Position numbers and translations under genes: made by a program
Notes under the pieces: generated by a model
Seen by the model: only the letters and a program-made list of their open reading frames with translations
Database searches by the model: none
Told to the model about the DNA's origin: nothing
Assembly (NCBI GenBank): GCA_002104895.1
Contig: MCFG01000115.1
Location: 27,501 to 91,500 of the forward strand
Direction of reading: 5' to 3'
Source of the DNA: Anaeromyces robustus
Taxonomy: Eukaryota > Neocallimastigomycota > Neocallimastigomycetes > Neocallimastigales > Neocallimastigaceae
DNA length: 64,000 nt
Shown here: one piece after another, positions 46,461-64,000 of the stretch
How positions within the stretch are numbered: position 1 is the first letter of the stretch
Layout of the letters: every line of letters starts with the position of its first letter

Positions 46461-46880
46461 CAATTTGTAAAAAATAAAAAAAAGTATTGAAAATCTTTAA
46501 ATAAATAATATTTAACCAATTTTTAAAAAAATTATTTACTTCTTTATATAAATTATCCTAACATATTAAATATATATATAAAGATAAATAAATAGTATAT
46601 TTAACCATAATATTGTATCTATAAATTAATATTTTAATTTTAAATACTTTTCTTTTTTAAAGATATATATATATTATAAAAAATATTTTATTATTAACAA
46701 TTGAATAATAATAAACACTAAAATTTTAATAATAATCATATTATTATTATTTTTATTATAGAACATTAAACAATAATTTTTTTTTTTTTTTTTTTACTTT
46801 TTAGTATAATTTTATTTTTAATAATATATTTCAATATATTTCATGAAATGAAAATGGTATTAAAAAATACTGAATATTTT

Positions 46881-46914
<34 letters not shown>

Positions 46915-47570
46915 CTAATATAATAAAAAAATTTATATATAAAAAAATTTATAGAGAAAAAAATTTATAGAGAAAAAATTATAAAAAAAATTCTGATATT
47001 TTAAAAATCAAAAATAATAAAACTTAAAAAAAAAAAAAAAAAAAAAATAAAAATAAATAAAAAAAAGTAAAAAATACCTTAAAACCAATAAATATTAACT
47101 TACATAAAAAAAATACTTTAAAATTAATAAATATTAATTTATACAAAGTATATATTTTTTTTACTATCCAGTTTTTTTTTTTTTTTTTTTTTTTTTTTAT
47201 ATATATATATATGTGTAATATATATCAAAATAAAAAAAAATTTTTTTTTTATAAATCCAATATTAATAATTAATATAATAGAAACATTTTTTTATAAAAT
47301 ACAGAAAATAAAATATAAAATGAAAAAAATAAAAAAAAAAAAAAGCAAAAATAATAATAATAATAATAATAATAATGATAATAAAAAAAATAAATAATTT
47401 TCTTTAAACTAAATAAAATCTTCTATATATATATTAGTATTATTATTATTATAAGTATTATTGCCATTAATATTAGTATTGATACTATTTAATGAATTTA
47501 TGCTGATATCTTCTGATTTTTTTTAGAATATTATTAATATGTTGTGTTTATTACTATTTTATTCAATATA
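45117..47570. other. Convergent intergenic region
   Basis: It lies between the secreted-protein gene and the 3' end of the Mei2-like gene. There are many long A and T runs (for example 46432-46460, 46884-46914, 47028-47047 and 47170-47198). A patch at about 46310-46385 with several CGA/TCG steps (tatcgacata, tcggtctattcgatatc) is less AT-rich than its surroundings but gave no recognisable RNA. No gene was seen. Confidence 0.55.
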
Positions 47571-53099
<5,529 letters not shown>

Positions 53100-55083
53100 A
53101 ATTTAAAAAAAAAATAGATAATTTTATATGATTTACTTATGATAGTTTATAAAAAATACTGAATATGATACTAAATTAATAATATGTAATGAATATATGT
53201 TATTATATAAGATTTTTCATTTTTCATTATTATTATATTTTTTAATATATATATATATTCTTTTTTTTTTTAAATATTTATCATTTATTATTTATTACTA
53301 TTTATCATTATTTTGAAATATCAAATACTTAAAATATAATTAAACATAAATAAATAATGTAATATCTTATATTTACCATTCCAGATAATAAAATTAAAAA
53401 ATATATAAAAATAAATTATAAAAAAGATATATATATATATATAATAAGGAAATTTTTTTCACTTTCTTATTTCATAATCTAATTACGACTTTAATATTTT
53501 ATTCAAAGATAAAATAATATCATATTTGTTAATAAGAAAGATTTAATGTTCTAAATACATCATTAATTATATATAAAAAAAAAAGTAAATGTATATTAAT
53601 TATTATTAATTTATGTAAATATTTGAAAATATTTATAAAAAAAATAAATTATACTAAAAAGTATTAAAATTTATATTTTATGTAAATAATAGATAAATCA
53701 AAATTTAAAAAAAAAAAAAAAATAAAAATAAAAATAAAAAAATTATATAAATATTATAATTAATATTTAATCATTTTTAATGCTTAAATATAAAAAAAGT
53801 GAAAAAGACTTTTGATATTTATATATATTATATAAATTTTCATTATTACTAATTTAAAAAACTTTGATTAAAATTTAAATATATTTAAAATATTAATTAA
53901 ATACTTTTTTTTTTGTAATTAAATAAAATTTTGTGGTTATATACAACATTCATATATAATATAATAATATATTATAATAATGTATTGTAATATATTAATT
54001 TTTTACTGTAATATATTACTACTGTATATTATATTTTTGAATTTATCATAAATACTATATTATTTTTCTTTCAATATCTCTTATTTTAAATTTAGTGATG
54101 GTTGAACCATCTTAATTTGAATTTTGTAATTTAAATATATATTTCTATTAAAAGTTACTTCTTACGTATATAAAAATATATTCTTTTGTATTTTTTTAAT
54201 AATTTTATTTTTAAATTTTTATTTTGAATTAAAATTATTCCTATACTAAAGATTGTAATTAATATATTAAAGTTTTATTCTATTGCATCAAGTTTTATTT
54301 TTATTTTTATTTTTATTTTTTTTGGAAAAAATACATTTTTGCATTTTATAAATAACTCAATGAAAAAAAAAAAAAGAATAGTATATATAAATCAATAATA
54401 TATATCATTTATTATTATTTAAGAATTTTTATAAAATATAAAATGAATTTTTTTAAATAATAATAATTGATATATATTATTGTACTTTCTTTTTTTTTTT
54501 CATTAATAATTTCAATTAATTAATTTCATATTTATATAATTCCACATATTCATTATAAATTTCTTCTTTTTATATAATGTTTTTGTTTTTGTCTTGTTTT
54601 TTTTTCTTTTTTTATCAAAAAAGTTTTTTTTAAACTGGTTAAAGCTTTATAAACATATATGTAAATTTCTATACAAAAAATTTTAATATAATTATCATTT
54701 CTAGATAATAAAAACAAATATTTAAATCAAACAAAATAAAGGGTATAATACTTACCTATAATTTATATAAATTCTGATTCTTTATAATTTCATGAAATTA
54801 TTATATAAATAAACTAATTTATAAAAATATGAATACTTACAACATAGCAATATTATATATGCTATTGTTATTGTATTTTATTATTATTATTATTATTATC
54901 CTATTTCTTTAATATAAATAAATATAAAAAAAATTAAGTTTTAATTGTTTTTTACTATTAATAAAAACAAAGTATATTATATAAATTGTATTACATAAAT
55001 ACTTACTTCATATAGTAATATAAGTTTTTATTTACATAAATGAAATATGTATTATACACATTATAATAATATTTGTATTTTAA

Positions 55084-55140
<57 letters not shown>

Positions 55141-56985
55141 TATATTAATTTATTATTATTATTTATACTTATAAAATATATAAATTTCTAAAATAAAATA
55201 TTAATATTATAAATTTTGTATAAATTTATTAATACAGCTATAATTTGATATTATAACAATTATTTTAATGAAAATATATTCTTAAATTTATATATTTTAT
55301 TTGATTACATATAATTTAATTATTTTTCTAATTTTTAAATTTATATATATTTTCTTTTTTATCCTTTTGTCTTTATTGATATTATGATATTGTTTTATAT
55401 ATCATTATTTTTCCTATAATAACCCAATCATTAAAATGACAAAAATTATATATATATATATTTTGTTGTAATCTAATATGTATTAACATTATGGATACAT
55501 ATATTTTTTCTGTTAAATAGGTATGACTTATTTTACTAACTGATTGAATACTCTATGAAATCTCTAATTATATGTAATAAATAATTGGAATAGTAGTTTT
55601 CATTATATTTTATTTTTTATTATATATATTATTTCTAATGATAATTCTATTATCTCCGTGATTTTTCTCATTTTTTAATACTTAAAAAACATTTATACAC
55701 ACAAACCTTACTTTTACAATAATATTAATATAAAATTTTTATAATGTTCATTTTTATAGTTAAAAATAATATTGCATGAAAAATAACAAAATTTATAAGT
55801 TCATGATGAAAATAGTTATAAAAACAAAAATTATAATTTTGTTTTTTGTTTTCAATAATTATATTAAATACTTTCTTTTTTAAAAAAAAAAAAATAATAA
55901 CATATTTAATTTTTATTTCATTTTTTATTGTTCTAATATAAAATTTAAAGATATAATAAATATTTAATTTAATTATAATAATTAAATTTATAATTTTGTA
56001 TTATACAATGGAAAAAATAATACATATAAAATAATAAAATAAAATTTGTATTTTAGATACTATAATGAAATTTTATTTTTATTTTCTAATATATTATGAG
56101 ATATAACTTTATAAAATATAATTATTAACCATAATTGAAACTTTATTTTTCATAAATAAAATCAAATTTAAAGTTTTATAGGTTACAAAAATAAATTTAT
56201 CAATAATTAAATTAGTCTTAATTATGTTATGATAATTTATATGTCTTCATCAATTCTTTATTTACTTTTTAAATTAAAATAATTTTAATTTTAATATTTG
56301 TATTTTATTTATCTAGGTTATATATTAATTACAGAATAATTAAATAGTAGCAATTTAAAGTTTTAAAAATTAAGGATAATAATTATACTCTTTTAAAATT
56401 TCATCCATAAAAGATTATATATATATATTATTATAATAATATAATTACATTAATAATAATTTATTTAAAAATTTAAATTACCATAATATCAAATATAATT
56501 AATATAAAAAATATAGTGTGACTATATCCATAAAAAAAAAAAAAAAAAAAAAAAAAACAGAAAAATATTTAACGAAATATAGAATATAAAAAATATGAGT
56601 GGTAACACAAAATTTTATTGAAATATTATATTTTATAATCTTTTATTATTAATAGATATATAAATATTTTGATTTTATTTTTATTTTATTTATGTTATTT
56701 GATTATTTCATTTAATTGGTTTATTTATATATATATATTAAAACTAATTTCTTTTTGATGTATAATATAATAAAATACACAAACTAAAAATAATATAAAA
56801 ATTAATCAAAACATAATAAAACAAGAAAAAAAAAATTAAAAAGTCAATAAATATAATAAAATTAATTAGTAAATAAATAAAATAAAATTAAATAAAATAT
56901 TATTAAATATATAAAGTATATATATGAAAAATAGATATTTGTTTAATATCATTATTTTGATTTTAATATATTAATAATCCTTTTC
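53100..56985. other. Intergenic region between Mei2-like gene and U2A' gene
   Basis: 3.9 kb with no recognised gene. It includes the Mei2-like promoter and possible 5' UTR, the U2A' 3' end, and an (ATT)n array at 55081-55141. The plus strand shows cttac elements near 54750, 54836 and 55003, which on the minus strand read as gtaag donor sites. They could belong to a spliced leader region of the Mei2-like gene, but I could not define exons. Confidence 0.5.
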
Positions 56986-59011
56986 TTAATCTTCCATTGT
57001 ATCATCATCATCTTTGCCATTTGTTGCCTCAGTCACTATTCCACTTTTTAATTTTCTTTCAAGCATAGTTATTTCTTCTAAAGTTGTAGCATTTTTAATC
57101 ATTTCTTTAATTTTTTCAGCTTCCTCAGGTGATGGACCTTGATATGGTCTAGCTTCTTTTTTTGGCATTTCACCTGGTTCAAATGTTTTTACTAATGATT
57201 TTTGTAACTCTTTACCTTGCTCACTGTTAAATAATTTTTTTGCTTCTTCTCTTTCCTATTATTAATATATAAAAACGAAAATTTTTCAAATTATATTTAA
57301 TATTAAAAATAAATATTATAATGAAAAAAAAAATAAAAAAATAAAAATAAAATTAATATTAATATTAAAATTAAAATTAAAATAAAATAAAATAAAATAA
57401 AATAAAATAGAATAAAATAAAATAAAATAAAAAATATAATAAAATAAAATAAAATAAAATAAAATAAAATAAAATAAAATAAAATAAAATAAAATAAAAT
57501 AAAATAAAATAAAATAAAATAAAATAAAATAAAATAAAATAAAATAAAATAAAATAAAATAAAATAAAATAAAATAAAATAAAATAAAATAAAATAAAAT
57601 AAAATAAAATAAAATAAAATAAAATAAAATAAAATAAAATAAAATAAAATAAAATAAAATAAAATAAAATAAAATAAAATAAAATAAAATAAAATAAAAT
57701 AAAATAAAATAAAATAAAATAAAATAAAATAAAATAAAATAAAATAAAATAAAATAAAATAAAATAAAATAAAATAAAATAAAATAAAATAAAATAAAAT
57801 AAAATAAAATAAAATAAAATAAAATAAAATAAAATAAAATAAAATAAAATAAAATAAAATAAAATAAAATAAAATAAAATAAAATAAAATAAAATAAATT
57901 AAAATTAAAATTAAAATAAAAACAAAAAATGACATAATGACCATTATACAACTAGTTTTTTTTTAAAAAAAAATAATTGTATATATATAATTTTAAATAT
58001 ATATTTATTTAAAAAAAAAAACTTTGATCATATATTGTGTATAATTCTGATATAAAATGTAAATATATTCTCAAATAAAAAAATAATTAATTAATTAATT
58101 AATTAATTACTTACAACTGCTTTTACTTTTTTAAAATCGAGCATCCGAAGACTTGGACATCTATTTATAACAAATAATCTATAATATTTTTTCGTAACAA
58201 CAGGATTGTCCATTAAACTTAAATATTTTAAATTTTTCATTTCTCCTAATACATCTAAATCACCTAACTCTTGAATTTGATTATTAGTTAATATTAAACT
58301 CTCTAAATTTGGAAGTGATTTTGGTAAATCTAAATCAATTCTTGAAATTCTATTATTAATAGCAATAATTCCTTTTAGTCGTTTCATATTTGGGAAATTT
58401 TCTAATTTACTAATTTCATTATCTGAGAAATTAATAACATCATTAAGATCCTTAAAAAATGATTTTTCAAAATTGTATATACATTTTTAAATTATAATTT
58501 ATTAAAAAAAACTTAGTCATTTTAAAATATTATTTTAACAATATGATTATATTTATATCATTATATTTAAATACTTTTGTTACTGCAATATTTTCTATTC
58601 TTGATATCTTTAAACCTTTATATTTTAATAATCATATTAATATATATATATTATTTAAATAAAAAAAATAGTAATAATATTAGTTGTTATTATTTTTGAT
58701 TTTTAAATTTAAAAATCTAAAACGAACCTTTTTTTTATAAAATATAATACTATTTGTAGAAAATAATATCACAGAAAAAAAAAAATGTAATAAGAAAAAA
58801 AGAAAAAAAAGAAAAGAAAAAGAAAAAAAGAAAAAAAAGAAAAGAAAAAGAAAAAAAGAAAAAGGAAAAAGGAAAACACGGTTCGCTTCTTAAATTATAA
58901 AAAATTAGAATAAAAGAATTTAAAATATATACCAGTAAGATCCAATTCACGATCTTTTATTGGATTTATGTATGATTCCGCACTTTCAATAATTTCATAA
59001 TTTAATTTCAT
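56986..59011 (-). CDS. LEA1: U2 small nuclear ribonucleoprotein A' (U2A'/Lea1)
   Basis: It binds U2B'' and stem-loop IV of U2 snRNA in the spliceosome. Minus-strand exons: 59011-58933, 58615-58575 (41 nt), 58450-58115 and 57255-56986; in phase, giving 241 residues, close to the family length of about 240-255. It starts MKLNYEIIESAESYINPIKD, then RELDLTGLKISRIENIAVTK. The LRRs follow: INFSDNEISKLENFPNMKRL, AINNRISRI, LPNLESLILTNNQIQELGDL and LKYLSLMDNPVVTKKYYRLF. The LRR cap is PSLRMLDFKKVKAVE. The C-terminal part has the family block YQGPSPEEAEKIKEMIKNAT and LEEITMLERKLKSG, then an acidic tail DDDDTMED. Intron 3 is 859 nt, largely a (TAAAA)n array. It is divergent from the glucosidase II beta gene. 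Confidence 0.96.
57381..57897 (-). repeat. (TAAAA)n array, about 100 copies, in intron 3 of the U2A' gene
   Basis: The longest microsatellite in the window. There are interruptions near 57410 (tagaa) and 57430-57440; about 90 pure copies follow. The repeat has no stop in any minus-strand frame, hence the spurious long FYFIL frames. Confidence 0.97.
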
Positions 59012-59167
59012 TTTGTATATTATTAAATATTATGTATTAAATAAGAAGGAAGTTATTTTTCAAAAAATTTTTATTTTTTAATTTTTAATATTTAATGATT
59101 TATTGTTTCACGTGATATTTATACTATAATTTTTTTAATATATTAGTTTATTTATTGATATATAGAT

Positions 59168-59249
<82 letters not shown>

Positions 59250-59849
59250 TTAATATTTGAGTTTTCATTCCTGTTTGTATCACTTCAAATTATTTAAAAA
59301 AAAATACATATAAATTATTAATTTTTTTAAATAATCTGAATTTAATTATATATATATATACAATAATTATTTAATTATAATAAAAATAGATTTTTATATA
59401 TAAGAATTTAAATAAATAATAGGTATTATACATATAAATTAAAAAAACTTATTGATTTTGATTTTTCAATAAAGTTTTTAAATATAAAGTCGAAAAAAAA
59501 AAAAAAAAATAAAAATAAAAATTAGAAATTAAAAAAAAAATTAAAATAAAAAAAATAAAAATAAAAATAAAAAATAAATAAATAAATTAATAAATAAAAT
59601 AGAATATTTGATAATAAAAAAATTGAACAAAAAAATAATAAATTAAATTCAAAAAAGTTACATAAATTATACCTATTTTTCATTTTAATCCTTGCATTCT
59701 TTCATTGTTGTAATACATTTCAAGATTACAAAAAAAGTAAACAAAGTATTTAAATTTTTAATTATATTTTGAAATGAATTATTACTTTTAATTAGAATTA
59801 TTAAACATAAAAATATTTATTCATTATGTTTTTATTATCTAATATAAAG
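59012..59849. promoter_or_regulatory. Divergent intergenic region between U2A' and glucosidase II beta genes
   Basis: The 0.84 kb contains both promoters. It has an (ATTT)n array at 59168-59250 and A-rich DNA at 59490-59600. No specific site can be named. Confidence 0.5.
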
Positions 59850-62950
<3,101 letters not shown>

Positions 62951-62991
<41 letters not shown>

Positions 62992-63432
62992 GTAATAGTA
63001 ATAGTAAATAAAAATTAGTAATAATATAATAATAATAAAAACTATATATATAAATTAAAAAATATATAATATATAAGATATATATACTAAATTAAATTAT
63101 ATGATAACAAAAAATAATAAAAAATAATAATATAAATTTATTTTTATTTTATTTTTATTAAGAATTTTAATATTTAATTAAAATATTTTTTTTTATTTAT
63201 ATTATTGTGTATTAATTTTAAATAAAAAGATAATAATAATAAAAAAAAAAAAAAAAAAAACTTAAATTAAGAAAAAATTTTATATAAATATTATAAAATA
63301 TCATTTATCAAAACATTTATTTTAAAGTATTATTGTATTATTATAAATAGATATTATAATAGAATTCAAGTTTGTATTATATCAATGAATAAAAACATTT
63401 CAAATCAATATTTATGAATGAATCTTGATAAA
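62951..63432. other. Convergent intergenic region
   Basis: It lies between the 3' ends of the glucosidase II beta and PRP38B-like genes. (AAT)n immediately follows the stop codon (62951-63000), and a 20-A run lies at 63241-63260. No gene was seen. Confidence 0.6.
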
Positions 63433-64000
63433 TTAGCTTCTTGATGAGCTTGAGCTCCTACTACGATGATGTCTACTAGAATGACGATCTCTTAGGCTTC
63501 TACTTCTACTCCTATGATTTCTTCTACTTCTATCTCTACTATAATGATGTCTACTGTGTCTACTTCTGTCTCTGCTTGAACTTCTGTCCCTACTTCTATG
63601 ATGATGTCTACTATGTCTACTTCTATCTCTATCTCTGTCTCTACTTCTGCTTCGACTCCTATGACGATGTCTTGAATAAAATATTTTAAATAAAATGTTA
63701 ATTTTATTATTATCATTAATTTATTAAACATAATTTTTTTCATTATAATTATAATTATTGATTTAATACCAACCTTTTTTTCCTTTCTTCTTCGTACTTT
63801 TCTCTTTCTTTTTTTCTTTCTTCTTCATGTTTATCCCTTATTTTCTTATCGATTTCCTGTGCTAATTATTTAATAATAATTGGAAAGTAAAAAAATAATT
63901 AACATACTACTCTTTTATATATAAATTATACGTTATTTATTTACCTATTTTCAATGGTATTCTTGGCAATATAGTATCTAACCATTTCTGTTCAGTAAGA
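63433..64000 (-). CDS. PRP38B-like splicing factor with RS tail (3' part only)
   Basis: Likely a pre-mRNA splicing factor. Visible minus-strand exons: 64000-63945 (open at the edge), 63861-63774 and 63670-63433, with phases 1 and 2 agreeing, ending TAA. The first exon reads LTEQKWLDTILPRIPLKI and continues AQEIDKKIRDKHEEERKK. This resembles the LPRIPVPI...IDQQI block at the end of the PRP38 domain in metazoan PRPF38B. A Lys/Glu helix follows, then an Arg/Ser/His/Asp-rich domain of about 78 residues (RSRSRSRDRDRDRSRH, ending RSSSSSRS), typical of SR-related spliceosomal proteins. The catalytic or binding core lies outside the window, so another SR-related factor cannot be excluded. Confidence 0.72.

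Noticed and set aside
57303-57951. Two overlapping ~210-codon minus-strand frames composed of repeated FYFIL
   Set aside because: They are translations of the TAAAA pentamer array inside a U2A' intron; the repeat is stop-free in all minus frames and gives the same peptide in each.

Overview
The window is nuclear DNA from a very AT-rich eukaryote. Every multi-exon gene model below closes in frame using only GT...AG introns (48 in all, mostly 60-300 nt, donors GTAAGT/GTAAAT/GTATGT). TAA, TAG and TGA all act as stops, so the standard code is used. Intergenic DNA is dominated by homopolymers and ATT, TTTA and TTTTA microsatellites. Several proteins carry Asn/Glu/Gln-rich tracts. The gene content points to a fungus: a Pcl/Clg1-type cyclin, a Munc13 relative with a C2 domain between its two MUN parts, and a Laa2/DUF5102-like AP-1 accessory protein. 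I infer an early-diverging, probably anaerobic gut fungus (Neocallimastigomycota). A dictyostelid-like amoeba is the main alternative, and no gene here proves the phylum.

Layout. 1-1929 (+): 3' part of a class I cyclic-nucleotide phosphodiesterase. 3463-5998 (-): Pcl-type cyclin with a split cyclin box and a C-terminal membrane segment. 7213-8018 (+): MIF/tautomerase-fold gene whose start codon is an exon of its own. About 8865-9016: candidate structured RNA. 10658-12514 (+): VIT1/CCC1-type transporter. 14757-21410 (-): 2217-residue orphan low-complexity protein. 21411-28813: 7.4 kb gene desert. 28814-33975 (+): Munc13/Ync13-like exocytosis protein. 36142-42099 (-): Laa2/aftiphilin-like protein with about 43 FGxF motifs. 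43228-43637 (+): RNase MRP RNA. 44643-45116 (+): small secreted six-cysteine protein. 47571-53099 (-): Mei2-like protein with three RRMs. 56986-59011 (-): U2 snRNP A'. 59850-62950 (+): glucosidase II beta subunit ending in KDEL. 63433 to beyond 64000 (-): 3' part of a PRP38B-like splicing factor with an RS tail.

There is no operon-like logic, as expected for a fungal chromosome. Themes do recur: RNA processing (U2A', PRP38B-like factor, Mei2, RNase MRP RNA), secretion and trafficking (glucosidase II beta, Munc13-like, Laa2-like, the small secreted protein) and signalling (phosphodiesterase, cyclin). Several exons are tiny (3, 18, 29 and 41 nt) and hold functionally essential residues, so ORF-based annotation misses them. 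The exon coordinates given here were worked out by hand from splice signals, reading phase and protein-family conservation.
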